In this document: one piece after another, positions 38,636 to 48,195 of the stretch | Layout: each line of letters opens with the position of its first letter | Position numbering within the stretch: position 1 is the first letter of the stretch | Origin: Pseudomonas hormoni | GTDB taxonomy: Bacteria > Pseudomonadota > Gammaproteobacteria > Pseudomonadales > Pseudomonadaceae | Direction: 5' to 3' | Length of the DNA: 64,000 nt | Assembly (NCBI RefSeq): GCF_018502625.1 | Contig: NZ_CP075566.1 | Span: 5,955,001-6,019,000, forward strand | The notes under the pieces: model-generated | The model's database searches: none | The model's input: the letters and a program-made list of their open reading frames with translations, nothing else | What the model was told of the DNA's origin: nothing | Made by a program: the position numbers and the translations under genes

Positions 38636-39919
38636 ATGAACAAGCGAATCAGCCTGATCGCTCTGGGGATGTTGAGCGCTACACAGGCCATGGCTAACGA
38701 CCAGGCCGAATCCAAGGGTTTTGTTGAAGACAGCAGCCTCAAAGTGCTGCTGCGCAATGCCTACATCAATCGTGACTACAAAGACGGCCGACCGGACAAA
38801 GCCGAGTGGGGCCAGGCGGCCATCGGTACGTTCTCGTCCGGTTTCACCCAAGGCACCGTCGGTGTGGGTGTGGACGCGTTCGGTCTGTACGCACTGCGTC
38901 TGGATGGCGGCAAAGGTCGCACCGGCGCACAAGGTATCGACTTCTTCAAAAAGGGCGACAGTGGCAACGCGGCTGATGACCTGTCCAAAGGCGGCGCGGC
39001 GGTCAAATTCCGTGTCTCCAGCACTACGCTGACTTACGGCGACCAGATGCCGGTCCTGCCGGTGTTGAGCTACGACAACGTGCGTCTGCTGCCGGAAAGC
39101 TACACCGGCACCATGATCACCTCCAAGGAGATCAAAGGCCTGGAGTTGAACGCCGGTCGCTTCACCGCCGAATCGCGCAAGAGCGCGGAAGGCCGTGACA
39201 GCGGCGGTCTGAAGTCGATCAACGTGTTGGGCGGTAGCTACCAGTTCACCGAACAGTTCAAGGCTGCGGTGTACGCGTCTGACGTTGAAGACGTGTTGAA
39301 GAAGCAATACGTGAACGCCAACTACGTGTTCCCGATCGACAAGGATCAGTCCCTGACCCTCGACTTCAACGGCTACCGCACCAAGCTTGAAGATTCCTAC
39401 GTCCGTCAAAGCGGTGCTACCGGTGACGACAACAAGATCTGGAGCCTGGCAGCGACCTTCGCCACCGGCCCACACTCGTTCACCGTCGCGCACCAGCGCA
39501 GCACCGGCGACAGCAACCTGGGCTACGCCTACGGCGGCTATCAGAAGGATCAAGGTCGCGTCGGCGATGGCGGCAACACCATCTACCTGGCGAACTCCTA
39601 CTGGTCCGACTTCAACGCCGAAGACGAACGCAGCTGGCAGGTGGGTTACGGCCTGGACTTCAGCACTTTTGGCGTCCCAGGTCTGAGCTACAACGTGGCT
39701 TACGTGCGCGGCGACAACATCACCACCTCCACCAGCGAAGGCGGTACCGAGCGCGAAATCTTCAACCAGTTCAAGTACGTCGTGCAAAGCGGCCCGGCCA
39801 AAGACCTGAGCGTGAAACTGCGCAGCTCGATCCTGCGTGTGGCGCAGAAATCCAGCGAGTACAACGTCAGCGGCAACGAAGTGCGGGTGTTCGTGGATTA
39901 TCCGATCAACATTTTCTGA
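38636..39919 (+). CDS. OprD-family outer-membrane porin
   Basis: 427 aa. Signal peptide (MNKRISLIALGMLSATQAMA), then the OprD family barrel starting FVEDSSLKVLLRNAYINRDY and ending in VFVDYPINIF with the C-terminal Phe. Substrate-specific channels of this family take up amino acids or small carboxylates; the substrate is not predictable here. AAGGAAAAG precedes the ATG. Confidence 0.93.
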   Translation: MNKRISLIALGMLSATQAMANDQAESKGFVEDSSLKVLLRNAYINRDYKDGRPDKAEWGQAAIGTFSSGFTQGTVGVGVDAFGLYALRLDGGKGRTGAQGIDFFKKGDSGNAADDLSKGGAAVKFRVSSTTLTYGDQMPVLPVLSYDNVRLLPESYTGTMITSKEIKGLELNAGRFTAESRKSAEGRDSGGLKSINVLGGSYQFTEQFKAAVYASDVEDVLKKQYVNANYVFPIDKDQSLTLDFNGYRTKLEDSYVRQSGATGDDNKIWSLAATFATGPHSFTVAHQRSTGDSNLGYAYGGYQKDQGRVGDGGNTIYLANSYWSDFNAEDERSWQVGYGLDFSTFGVPGLSYNVAYVRGDNITTSTSEGGTEREIFNQFKYVVQSGPAKDLSVKLRSSILRVAQKSSEYNVSGNEVRVFVDYPINIF

Positions 39920-39961
39920 TGATCGGTTGCAGTATCGAGGCCTGATTCAAGGCTGAGAATG

Positions 39962-39991
39962 AAAAGCCCCGACTGGTTCGGGGCTTTTTTT
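39962..39991 (+). terminator. Terminator of the OprD porin (copy 1)
   Basis: AGCCCCGA / TCGGGGCT stem with loop CTGGT and T7. The core is identical to the terminator at 40833-40860. Confidence 0.92.
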
Positions 39992-40249
39992 CGCCTACGA
40001 ATCAGCGTTCAGGCTCTTCGGCTATTTCCTGCATTGGACCAGGACAGTTCCCAGTACCGAAGGGGAACAGACTGATATTCATCACAGGTTTAATCGATTG
40101 AAATACCGGACGAGAAATTCAGTTGAGTGTCACCGCTCCTCAAACGTTGGAGCCGTCCATCACGCTGAAGTTGACCCCCAATTGCCTGTTCAACCACAAT
40201 GCTTGAGGTAGCGCCAATGTAGCTACAAATTTAAGATGAGGTCATTACC
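39992..40249. promoter_or_regulatory. Upstream region of dinJ-yafQ with palindrome
   Basis: 258 bp with no gene. It contains a perfect palindrome TGTAGCTACA at 40218-40227, 22 nt before dinJ. RelB/DinJ antitoxins autoregulate through such sites, so this is a candidate operator. Confidence 0.4.
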
Positions 40250-40540
40250 ATGAGTGCATTGCTGAAGACCACCGACGTGCGTTGTCGCATTGATGAGGAT
40301 TTGAAAGCGCGTGCTACTGAAGTTTTGAGCGCTTGCGGCCTGAGTATCAGTGATGCGATGCGGCTTTTTCTTCGTCAGGTCGTAGCGACTCAGGGCCTCC
40401 CGTTTGAGGTACGCGTACCTTCGGAAAAAACGGCTCGCGCCATGAGGGAAGCACGTGAGATTCGCCAGCGGTTCGACTCGATAGACGACTTGCTGAGGGA
40501 CGCTGATGGCGAAACCGGAGAAAAAGCAGAAGCGCGCTGA
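40250..40540 (+). CDS. dinJ: RelB/DinJ-family antitoxin
   Basis: 96 aa. Ribbon-helix-helix N-terminus (TTDVRCRIDEDLKARATEVL then GLSISDAMRLFLRQV) typical of DinJ, and a C-terminal toxin-binding tail. It overlaps the toxin gene by 35 nt, so the pair is coupled. Confidence 0.92.
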   Translation: MSALLKTTDVRCRIDEDLKARATEVLSACGLSISDAMRLFLRQVVATQGLPFEVRVPSEKTARAMREAREIRQRFDSIDDLLRDADGETGEKAEAR

Positions 40541-40820
40541 GCTACCCAGGCAGTGCGCGCAAACGTCAGAATTCAAGAAGTCTTGGGAGCGTTACAAGCG
40601 TGCCGAGCGCCGTGACATGAATGAAGTTCGCCAAGTGATGGTCATGCTGTTTCTGGGTGAACCGCTGCCACCGGAATACTTGGACCATGCGCTGACGGGT
40701 GAGTGGACTGGTTTTCGAGAGTGTCATATAGGCGGTGATTTCTTGATGATTTACGAGCACACGCGCTCCGATCTAATCACATTTGTCGATCTCGGAAGTC
40801 ATTCAGAGCTGTTCAAGTAG
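40506..40820 (+). CDS. yafQ: YafQ-family mRNA interferase toxin
   Basis: 104 aa RelE-superfamily toxin. C-terminal block GEWTGFRECHIGGDFLMIY and LGSHSELFK contains the Trp, His, Asp-like and terminal His-x-x-x-Phe positions of YafQ. The N-terminus is longer and more basic than E. coli YafQ (92 aa). Cleaves mRNA on the ribosome in known relatives. Confidence 0.9.
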   Translation: MAKPEKKQKRAELPRQCAQTSEFKKSWERYKRAERRDMNEVRQVMVMLFLGEPLPPEYLDHALTGEWTGFRECHIGGDFLMIYEHTRSDLITFVDLGSHSELFK

Positions 40821-40832
40821 CGTCTCTAAAGA

Positions 40833-40860
40833 TAAGCCCCGACTGGTTCGGGGCTTTTTT
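40833..40860 (+). terminator. Terminator of dinJ-yafQ (copy 2)
   Basis: Shares a 27-bp identical stretch with the OprD terminator at 39962-39991. Confidence 0.92.
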
Positions 40861-40999
40861 GTGTGCGCTGCAAGGCTCTAGTCTGCGTATCACGACGACT
40901 GAAGTCACTTGCGCGCCGAGCTTCACCACTTCAAATGATCGAAACGAGCATTCGAAATGATTGGTTTGCGCATTTTATAACGAGGGCATAAGATAAATT

Positions 41000-41034
41000 T
41001 GACTGAATCAATCATTGCCTGATCAGTTCAGTCA
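41000..41034 (+). promoter_or_regulatory. Candidate operator before the acid-sugar operon
   Basis: Perfect 8-bp inverted repeat TGACTGAA (41000-41007) / TTCAGTCA (41027-41034), about 50 nt before kdgT. It is a plausible site for the DeoR-family repressor encoded at the operon end. Confidence 0.4.
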
Positions 41035-41083
41035 GTTTCGAGGTGAAACACGTCTTACCCAACAATTATAAAAGGAGACCCTC

Positions 41084-42097
41084 GTGGCCCAGATTCCTAT
41101 CAAGCGCACCATAGAACGCATCCCGGGCGGCATGATGATCGTGCCTCTGCTGATCGGTTCGCTGGTCGCCACCTTCATGCCTGACACGCCCAAGTTCTTC
41201 GGCTCTTTCACCAACGCGCTGTTCACCGGAGCGTTGCCTATTCTCGCGGTGTTCTATGTGTGCATGGGCGCGAGCATCAACATCAAAGCCACGCCTTACT
41301 TGCTCAAGAAGGGCGGCACGCTGCTCATCACTAAAGTTGGTATCGCCGTGCTGATCGGTATCGTGCTCGGGCATTTCCTGGGTGAGCAGCCGATTTCGTC
41401 AGGCCTGTTCGCCGGCATCTCGACGCTGGCGGTGGTCGCGGCGATGAACGACACCAACGGCGGTTTGTACATGGCGCTGATGGGTCAGTACGGTCGGTCC
41501 GAAGACGTCGGTGCCTACTCGGTCATGTCCCTGGAGTCCGGGCCTTTTCTGACCATGGTCACCCTGGGCATCGCCGGTCTGTCGGCGTTCCCGTGGCCGA
41601 CGCTGGTGGGCAGCATTCTGCCGCTGGCGCTGGGCATGTTGTTGGGCAATCTCGACCGTGACATGCGTGACTTCCTGGCCAAAGCCGTTCCGGTGATGAT
41701 CCCGTTCTTCGCCCTGGCACTGGGCGCGAGCCTGGACTTGCATAACGTCTGGCAGGCCGGTTTGCTGGGTCTCGGCATGGGTGTTGCGGTCGTTGTGCTG
41801 ACTGGCATTCCGCTGTTCTTCGCCGATCGCCTGACCGGTGGCACGGGTGTCGCCGGTGTCGCTGCGGCCACCACCGCCGGGAACGCCGCAGCGGTTCCGG
41901 CGCTGATCGCAGCGGCCAATCCGGTTTACGCCGAAGCCGCCAAGAGCGCGACCATATTGGTAGCCGCCTGCGTCGTGGTCACCGCGATCCTCGCCCCGCT
42001 GCTCACCGCCGCCGTCGCCAAGCGCGTGCAACAGCGCAACCCCGTCGTCATCCCTGAGCAGGAGATCGAACCTCAAAAGCAGGAGGCGTTGCGATGA
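41084..42097 (+). CDS. kdgT: 2-keto-3-deoxygluconate permease family transporter
   Basis: 337 aa, about ten membrane segments, KdgT family ([40 protein letters not shown]). GTG start after AAAAGGAG. In this operon it more likely imports a four-carbon acid sugar such as D-threonate than KDG. Its stop overlaps the kinase start (ATGA). Confidence 0.88.
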   Translation: MAQIPIKRTIERIPGGMMIVPLLIGSLVATFMPDTPKFFGSFTNALFTGALPILAVFYVCMGASINIKATPYLLKKGGTLLITKVGIAVLIGIVLGHFLGEQPISSGLFAGISTLAVVAAMNDTNGGLYMALMGQYGRSEDVGAYSVMSLESGPFLTMVTLGIAGLSAFPWPTLVGSILPLALGMLLGNLDRDMRDFLAKAVPVMIPFFALALGASLDLHNVWQAGLLGLGMGVAVVVLTGIPLFFADRLTGGTGVAGVAAATTAGNAAAVPALIAAANPVYAEAAKSATILVAACVVVTAILAPLLTAAVAKRVQQRNPVVIPEQEIEPQKQEALR

Positions 42098-43374
42098 GGA
42101 TTCTGATCATCGCGGATGATCTGTCCGGCGCGGCGGATTGCGCCATCGGCTTTGCGAGCGTGGGAATGCAAACGGTCGTCACGCTCGATCCCTTGAACGA
42201 CAAGGCCGATGCTCAGGTGATTGCCGCCGATACGGACACTCGGCGCCTGTCACCTGAGCGGGCCGCCGAGCGCACCGTCGCTGCATTCAAGGCGCTGCAT
42301 CAGCCGGGGCAGCGGCTGTACAAGAAAATCGATTCGACCTTGCGCGGCAACTGGGCGGCGGAAGTCGCCGCCTTGCAACCCTTGGCCGGCCTGGCCATCG
42401 TCGCCCCGGCGTTCCCCGCTACGGGGCGCACGCTGCGCGGCGGTCGGGTGTTCGTGAACGGCCAGCCGCTGGAAACCACCGACACCTGGAAACTGGAAAA
42501 CTCTGATCGTCCGGCCGACGTCGAAGCGATGCTCATCGCCGCTGGCCTGAGCACCGCGAAGCTGGACCTCGACACCTTGCGCGGCAACGAAAATGCGCTC
42601 GCGCACCACATCGCAGAAGTCGCCCGCAGCGGCACACAAGCGCTGATTGTCGATGCGCAAACCGAAGACGATCTGCTGACCCTCGCTCGCCTGACCGCGT
42701 CGATGGATCAGCCGCTGTTCTGGATCGGTTCGGGAGGTCTCGCGCGGGAGATTGCCAGTCTTGCTGATTTCTCCGAAGCACGGCTCACGGCCATCGAACC
42801 GACCGCGCAGGAAAAAAGCCAGGCGCCGATTCTGATCCTCGTCGGCAGCCTCTCCGTCGTCTGCGAGCGGCAATGCGCGCTACTCAAGGAACGTGGCGGC
42901 GTCAGCGAACTGGTCGTCCCGCCCCAGGTCCTTCGCCAAGGCACAACCCATGGCGACTGGGCGATGTGGCAAGCGCGGATCGGCGAGCAACTGGACGGCT
43001 GGAGTGACCTGTTGCTGCGCATCGGTCGCGATGAGGCGTTCGATCCGCAGGAAGGCGCACAACTCTCGACCATGCTGGCCATATTAGTCGAGCCGCACTT
43101 CGCCAAGGTCGGCGGTCTGATCGCCACGGGCGGCGAGACGGCACGGGCCATATTGACCACCGTCGGCATCGACAGCCTGCAACTACTCACCGAAATCGAA
43201 GCCGGGGTTGCCTTCGCTCGGCCAACTGTTTCCCGGCAAGGCCATCGCCCCGGCATTGTGACCAAGGCCGGCGCGTTCGGCACAGATAACGCCTTGTATG
43301 CGGCATGGCAACACTTGAGCGACAGCGCCGATCGCTCCCCGCCCCAACGCACACGAATCCAAGGACTCGAATGA
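42094..43374 (+). CDS. dtnK: Four-carbon acid sugar kinase (DUF1537 family)
   Basis: 426 aa. N-terminal [17 protein letters not shown] and KIDSTLRGN blocks, and C-terminal [11 protein letters not shown] nucleotide-binding block, typical of DUF1537 kinases. With the adjacent PdxA2 the expected chemistry is D-threonate (or D-erythronate) to its 4-phosphate. The choice of substrate is inferred from context only. Confidence 0.86.
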   Translation: MRILIIADDLSGAADCAIGFASVGMQTVVTLDPLNDKADAQVIAADTDTRRLSPERAAERTVAAFKALHQPGQRLYKKIDSTLRGNWAAEVAALQPLAGLAIVAPAFPATGRTLRGGRVFVNGQPLETTDTWKLENSDRPADVEAMLIAAGLSTAKLDLDTLRGNENALAHHIAEVARSGTQALIVDAQTEDDLLTLARLTASMDQPLFWIGSGGLAREIASLADFSEARLTAIEPTAQEKSQAPILILVGSLSVVCERQCALLKERGGVSELVVPPQVLRQGTTHGDWAMWQARIGEQLDGWSDLLLRIGRDEAFDPQEGAQLSTMLAILVEPHFAKVGGLIATGGETARAILTTVGIDSLQLLTEIEAGVAFARPTVSRQGHRPGIVTKAGAFGTDNALYAAWQHLSDSADRSPPQRTRIQGLE

Positions 43375-44381
43375 ACATTATGAGCAACTACCTGCCCATC
43401 ATCGGCATCACCATGGGCGACGCCTCGGGTGTCGGTCCGGAAATCATCGTCAAGAGCCTGACTCACGACATCGTCTACCAGCAATGCCGACCGCTGGTGA
43501 TTGGTGATGCGCGCCGTCTCGAACAGGCGAATGTCATCGTTGGCGGCAGCGCCAAAGTGCGCCGCATCAAGGACGCCTCCGAGGCGCGGTACGAGGCCGG
43601 CATCATCGACTGCATCGACCTCGACCTGATCCCCGACGACCTGCCGTTCGGCGAGCTGTCGCCCATCGCCGGTGACGCCGCCTACCAGTACATCGCCCGT
43701 GCGGTGCAACTCGCCGAGGCTAGCCAGATTGATGCCATTTGCACCGCGCCACTCAACAAGGAAGCGTTGCACGCCGGCGGCCATAAGTACCCCGGCCACA
43801 CCGAAATGCTCGCACACCTGACCAACGTCGACGAAGTGTCGATGATGCTGGTGGCGCCGCAGCTGCGGGTGATTCACGTCACGACCCACATCGGCATCAT
43901 CGACGCGATCCGCAAGATTGAGCCGGGCCTGGTCCAGCGCACCATCGAGCGTGGCAACGCGACGTTGATCAAGGCCGGCATTGCCAGACCACGCATCGGC
44001 GTGTGCGGGATCAACCCGCATGCCGGTGAAAACGGCCTGTTCGGTTATGGCGAAGAGGAAGAAAAAATTATCCCGGCGGTGAAGCTGCTGCAGGAACGCG
44101 GCCTCGACGTCACCGGTCCGTTGCCGGCCGACACACTGTTCTTCCGCGCCGGCCGCGGCGACTTCGATCTGGTGGTCGCGATGTATCACGACCAGGGCCA
44201 CGGCCCGGTCAAAGTGCTCGGTCTTGAAGCAGGCGTGAATGTCACGGTAGGCCTCGACGTGATCCGCACCTCGGTCGACCACGGCACCGCGTTCGACATC
44301 GCCGGCAAAGGCATCGCCGATGAACGCAGCCTGCTCGAAGCGCTGCGCCAGGGTGCAGAGTTGGCCACGCGACGGGGATGA
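43371..44381 (+). CDS. pdxA2: PdxA2, 4-phospho-threonate dehydrogenase family
   Basis: 336 aa from ATG 43371, which overlaps the kinase stop (ATGA); ATG 43380 is an alternative. PdxA family: GITMGDASGVGPEI at the N-terminus, TAPLNKEAL, the metal-binding HTEML, and DVIRTSVDHGTAFDIA at the C-terminus. In known pathways PdxA2 oxidises and decarboxylates the 4-phosphate to DHAP, feeding glycolysis. It is not the vitamin B6 PdxA, judged by context. Confidence 0.88.
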   Translation: MNIMSNYLPIIGITMGDASGVGPEIIVKSLTHDIVYQQCRPLVIGDARRLEQANVIVGGSAKVRRIKDASEARYEAGIIDCIDLDLIPDDLPFGELSPIAGDAAYQYIARAVQLAEASQIDAICTAPLNKEALHAGGHKYPGHTEMLAHLTNVDEVSMMLVAPQLRVIHVTTHIGIIDAIRKIEPGLVQRTIERGNATLIKAGIARPRIGVCGINPHAGENGLFGYGEEEEKIIPAVKLLQERGLDVTGPLPADTLFFRAGRGDFDLVVAMYHDQGHGPVKVLGLEAGVNVTVGLDVIRTSVDHGTAFDIAGKGIADERSLLEALRQGAELATRRG

Positions 44382-44436
44382 GCCGCACGGGCGCTGTCGT
44401 GTAAGATCGACCACCGTCCACCACACGAGACCCGCC

Positions 44437-45210
44437 ATGAAAGCCTCCGAACGCCACCGCGCCATCCTCGACCTCGTACGCATTGGCGATGCCAACGTCG
44501 AGCAATTGAGCGCGGCGCTCGGGGTTTCGGAAGCGACGGTGCGACGCGACCTCACCATGCTCGCCAAACAGCGACACCTGGTGCGCACCTATGGCGGCGC
44601 CACCGCCGTTGTCGGTGTTCATGAGCCGGAAGCCTCCCTCGAAGAACGCAAGACGTCTCAGTGGGAACAGAAAGACGCCATCGCCCAAGCTGCGGCGGCG
44701 CATGTCCAGGATGGCGATACCGTCCTGCTCGACGGCGGCACTACCTGCGCCGCATTGGCCCATCATTTGTGCTCGCGACAAGACGTGCATGTGGTCACCA
44801 ATAACTTGCTCGCCGTAATGACCCTGGCCAATGCGCCGGGTATTCGGCTGACCTTGATCGGCGGAGATTTGCGCGGTTCGAGCATGAGCACGCTGGGGCC
44901 GTTGGCCGAGCTGACGTTGAGTCGGTTGAGTGTCGACAAGGCCTTCCTCGGTGCGGATGGCGTGGTTGCGGAATTTGGTTTGTGTGAAGCGAGCGCGCAG
45001 CAGGCGTATCTCAAGGAATGCATCATCAAACGGGCGGCGCAAATCGTCGTACTTGCCGACACCGACAAACTCGGCCGCGCCCGCCAGCAACACTGGACGC
45101 CGATTGAGCGAGAGTGGCGGTTGATCACCGGTGCCACTGCCGATGAAGCTGCACTTGCACCATTCCATGCCCTCAAGCAAATCACCGTGGAAACCGTGAT
45201 CGTCGGATAA
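44437..45210 (+). CDS. DeoR-family transcriptional repressor
   Basis: 257 aa from ATG 44437. DeoR winged helix (ERHRAILDLVRIGDANVEQL then LGVSEATVRRDLTMLAKQ) and the sugar-phosphate-sensing domain (LLDGGTTCAALAHHL, LIGGDLRGSSMSTLGP). Likely represses the kdgT-dtnK-pdxA2 operon and responds to a pathway phosphate. The longer frame from 44320 overlaps pdxA2 and is rejected. Confidence 0.92.
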   Translation: MKASERHRAILDLVRIGDANVEQLSAALGVSEATVRRDLTMLAKQRHLVRTYGGATAVVGVHEPEASLEERKTSQWEQKDAIAQAAAAHVQDGDTVLLDGGTTCAALAHHLCSRQDVHVVTNNLLAVMTLANAPGIRLTLIGGDLRGSSMSTLGPLAELTLSRLSVDKAFLGADGVVAEFGLCEASAQQAYLKECIIKRAAQIVVLADTDKLGRARQQHWTPIEREWRLITGATADEAALAPFHALKQITVETVIVG

Positions 45211-45221
45211 TTGCGCACCCC

Positions 45222-45246
45222 TGTGGCGAGCGAGCTTGCTCGCGCT
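45222..45246. repeat. REP singlet (family A variant)
   Basis: One family-A-like unit with GCGAG in place of GGGAG just after the DeoR stop. Confidence 0.75.
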
Positions 45247-45371
45247 GGGCTGCGTAGCGGCCCCAGAATCTGACAGCCAACGCTATTTTCGTGCTCCTGA
45301 GCGATAGCAACAATCTCCCCGCGACTGCCTTATGTCGCCAAAATCCAATTTCGGTAACACTTATCGCCAAC

Positions 45372-45431
45372 ATGTCGTCCGCAGCGACATATTCACAAGA
45401 CGTGTCGCAAAAAGTGAAAAATTGCGACGCG
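45372..45431. promoter_or_regulatory. GTCGC palindromes before the tautomerase operon
   Basis: ATGTCG / CGACAT (45372-45377 with 45385-45390) and CGTGTCGCAA / TTGCGACGCG (45401-45410 with 45422-45431, 9 of 10 pairs). Likely operator half-sites for an unlinked regulator. The gap 45247-45564 has no gene. Confidence 0.4.
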
Positions 45432-45564
45432 TTGTGGAGTCATGCATTACACCACGTAACGAATGATGTTCCCGCCCCCACCTTTATCCCCACCCCTAAA
45501 CTCCTACATTGAGCTCCAACACCTACCCATCATCCCGATGAGCAGGTCACTGGAGATCTTCCTC

Positions 45565-45786
45565 ATGCCTTTCGTAAGCGTACGCATTACCCGCGATGGC
45601 GTTACCTCTGAGCAGAAAGCTCAGGTGATCGCTGAAATCACTGAAACACTGGAACGTGTCCTCAAGAAGGACCCGCACCTGACCCACATCGTGATCGAAG
45701 AAGTCGACACCGATAACTGGGGTTACGCCGGCATCACCACCACCCAGTACCGCAAGCAACTGGCTGAGAAGGAGGGCAAGTCGTGA
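45565..45786 (+). CDS. 4-oxalocrotonate tautomerase family protein
   Basis: 73 aa. The catalytic Pro must follow the initiator Met, so ATG 45565 (MPFVSVRI) is the start, with GGAGA upstream; longer frames are wrong. Substrate unknown. First gene of an operon with DsbA-like and SDR genes; its stop overlaps the next start. Confidence 0.86.
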   Translation: MPFVSVRITRDGVTSEQKAQVIAEITETLERVLKKDPHLTHIVIEEVDTDNWGYAGITTTQYRKQLAEKEGKS

Positions 45787-46439
45787 CTGCATCGGTCTCC
45801 ATCGATTTCATTTCCGACGTGGTGTGCCCTTGGTGTGCATTGGGCGCGACGGCGTTAGAGCAAGCGATCGCGAACGTGGCCGGTGAAGTCTCGGTGGAGC
45901 TGACCTACAAGCCCTTCGAGTTGAACCCGAACATGCCGCCGGAAGGCGAGAAAGCCGTCGAGCATTTGATGCGTAAATACGGCCGCACTGCCGAGGACGT
46001 CGCCGCTGGTAAGGCCATGCAGATCGCTCGCGGCGAGGCCATTGGCTTTACCTTCGATCTGGAGAAGCGCAGCCACTTCTACAACACGTTTGATGCGCAT
46101 CGATTGCTGTTGTGGGCGTTGCAGGAAGGGCGGCAGGTTGCACTGAAGAAGATCCTGCTGCGCGGTTACTTCACTGACGGCCAGAACCCGAGCGATCGCG
46201 AGACGCTGGTTCGACTGGCAGCGGAAGCGGGACTGGATGCGGCCGCGGCTCAAGAGGTGTTGACGTCCGGTGCGTTCGCCAAAGAAGTGCGTGAACTCGA
46301 AGCGTTTTACCAGCAGCGCGGCATCAACTCGGTACCGGCCATGATCCTTAACGGTCGTCACCTGGTGTCCGGTTCACAGTCGGTCGAGTACTACGAACAG
46401 ATGTTGAGACAAATGGCGAAGGAACCCGCCGAAGCCTGA
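45783..46439 (+). CDS. DsbA-like FrnE-family oxidoreductase
   Basis: 218 aa, GTG start overlapping the tautomerase stop. CPWC motif at residues 16-19 (DVVCPWCALGA), helical insertion, and the cis-Pro loop INSVPAMILNG. FrnE proteins are cytoplasmic disulfide isomerases linked to oxidative stress. A second protein of this fold is at 37725. Confidence 0.9.
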   Translation: MTASVSIDFISDVVCPWCALGATALEQAIANVAGEVSVELTYKPFELNPNMPPEGEKAVEHLMRKYGRTAEDVAAGKAMQIARGEAIGFTFDLEKRSHFYNTFDAHRLLLWALQEGRQVALKKILLRGYFTDGQNPSDRETLVRLAAEAGLDAAAAQEVLTSGAFAKEVRELEAFYQQRGINSVPAMILNGRHLVSGSQSVEYYEQMLRQMAKEPAEA

Positions 46440-46482
46440 TTCATTACTTTTTCAAACCATCATTTATCAGTAGAGGTTCATC

Positions 46483-47193
46483 ATGAGCAATTCGAAAAAA
46501 GTCATCGTTATCACTGGCGCCTCCCAAGGTCTCGGCGCAGGCATGGTCAAGGCATTCCGTGATCTGGATTACAAAGTCGTCGCCACTTCGCGTTCGATCA
46601 AGCCGTCCACCGATCCGGACATCCTCACCGTGGCCGGCGACATCGGCAACCCGGAAGTCGCTCAAAAAGTCATCCGTGAAGCCATCGCACGTTTCGGCCG
46701 CGTCGACACCCTGATCAACAATGCCGGTATCTTCGTCGCCAAACCGTTCACTCAGTACACCGCTGAAGACTACGCGAATGTGTTGTCGGTGAACCTGAAC
46801 GGCTTCTTCTACATCACCCAACTCGCAATCACCGAGATGGAAAAGAACGGCAGCGGCCACGTCGTCAACATCACCACCAGCCTGGTCGACCACGCCATCG
46901 ACGGCGTGCCATCGGTATTGGCCTCGCTGACCAAAGGTGGCCTGAACGCGGCAACCAAATCCCTGGCCATCGAATACGCCAAGCGCGGGATTCGGGTGAA
47001 CGCGGTTTCCCCAGGCATCATCAAAACCCCGATGCACGGTGAAGAAACCCACGCAGCGCTGGGCGCTCTGCACCCGGTCGGGCACATGGGCGAAATCAGC
47101 GACATTGCTCAGGCTGTTGTGTACCTGGACAGCGCCAACTTTGTCACTGGCGAAATCCTGCACGTGGATGGTGGGCAGAGCGCCGGTCACTAA
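46483..47193 (+). CDS. SDR-family oxidoreductase lacking the usual catalytic Tyr
   Basis: 236 aa. Rossmann motif TGASQGLGAG, NNAG, and C-terminal SDR blocks (AVSPGIIKTPMHG) are present. At the YxxxK site the protein reads ASLTKGG: the Lys is kept but the Tyr is Ala. Similar Pseudomonas proteins seem to share this change, so it may not be a dehydrogenase in the usual sense. It follows the FrnE-like gene by 43 nt. Confidence 0.85.
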   Translation: MSNSKKVIVITGASQGLGAGMVKAFRDLDYKVVATSRSIKPSTDPDILTVAGDIGNPEVAQKVIREAIARFGRVDTLINNAGIFVAKPFTQYTAEDYANVLSVNLNGFFYITQLAITEMEKNGSGHVVNITTSLVDHAIDGVPSVLASLTKGGLNAATKSLAIEYAKRGIRVNAVSPGIIKTPMHGEETHAALGALHPVGHMGEISDIAQAVVYLDSANFVTGEILHVDGGQSAGH

Positions 47194-47260
47194 GACCTGA
47201 CCTGATTGTCCGCAACGCCGTCGATCACTATCGACGGCGTTTTCATTTGGAGAGCGCACC

Positions 47261-48103
47261 ATGAACACCCTCGTTCACAAGGTTTTCCTGATTACCGGGG
47301 TCAGTTCCGGCTTCGGACTGGCGTTTTCGCAAGCAGCGCTGGCGGCGGGGCATACGGTGGTGGGGACGGTCCGGCGCGAATCCGAGCGTGCTGCGTTCGA
47401 AGCGCTGGACGCCCATCGCGCCAAGGCATTCGTGCTCGACGTCACCGATTACCCGGCGATAGAGCCGTTGGTGGCCGAGATCCTGCGCGAAGTGGGTCGG
47501 ATCGACGTGTTGGTGAACAACGCCGGTTATGGTCATGAGGGGATTCTCGAAGAGTCGCCGTTGGCGGAAATGCAGCGCCAGTTCGACGTTAACGTGTTTG
47601 GCGCGGTCGCCATGATCAAGGCGGTTCTGCCCGGCATGCGTGAGCAGCGTAGCGGGCACATCGTCAACATTACCTCCATGGCGGGCTTCATCACTTTGCC
47701 GGGTATCGCTTACTACAGCGGCAGCAAATTCGCCCTTGAAGGTGTGAGTGAAGCGTTGGCCAAGGAAGTGGAAAGTTTGGGTATCCACGTGACGGCTGTG
47801 GCGCCGGGCTCGTTTCGTACTGAGTGGGCGGGGCGCTCGATGATTCGGTCGGGTCGCGCTTTTAGTGAATACGACTCGGTGTTTGATCCGGTGCGTAAGG
47901 CGCGTGAAGAGAAGAGTGGTAGGCAGGCGGGGGATCCGCGCAAGGCGGCGCAGGCATTGCTGACCCTGGTGGCGGCTGAGAAACCGCCGGTTCATTTGTT
48001 ACTGGGTAAGGATGCGGTGAGATTGGTGCGGGAAAAAATTGCGCGGCTTCAGGCGGAGATTGATGCTTGGGAGGACCTTTCTGCGTCGACGGAGTTCGAC
48101 TGA
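47261..48103 (+). CDS. SDR-family oxidoreductase
   Basis: 280 aa. TGVSSGFGLAFSQAAL, NNAGYGHEG, catalytic Tyr-Lys in YYSGSKFALEG, and PGSFRTEWAGRSM. Complete SDR, with the substrate unknown. GGAGAGCGCACC before ATG 47261. It ends the tautomerase-FrnE-SDR-SDR set. Confidence 0.9.
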   Translation: MNTLVHKVFLITGVSSGFGLAFSQAALAAGHTVVGTVRRESERAAFEALDAHRAKAFVLDVTDYPAIEPLVAEILREVGRIDVLVNNAGYGHEGILEESPLAEMQRQFDVNVFGAVAMIKAVLPGMREQRSGHIVNITSMAGFITLPGIAYYSGSKFALEGVSEALAKEVESLGIHVTAVAPGSFRTEWAGRSMIRSGRAFSEYDSVFDPVRKAREEKSGRQAGDPRKAAQALLTLVAAEKPPVHLLLGKDAVRLVREKIARLQAEIDAWEDLSASTEFD

Positions 48104-48195
48104 TCGAAACCTCGTCGCGTGTAAAATCAAACGGGTATTAGGGCCAAGAGAAAAAGGGCTCCTCGTCGGGAACCCCTCTCTGACTATGTCGGCGG

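Noticed and set aside
42708-44588. 626-codon minus-strand frame across the acid-sugar operon
   Set aside because: Spans three well-supported genes on the other strand and has no motif.
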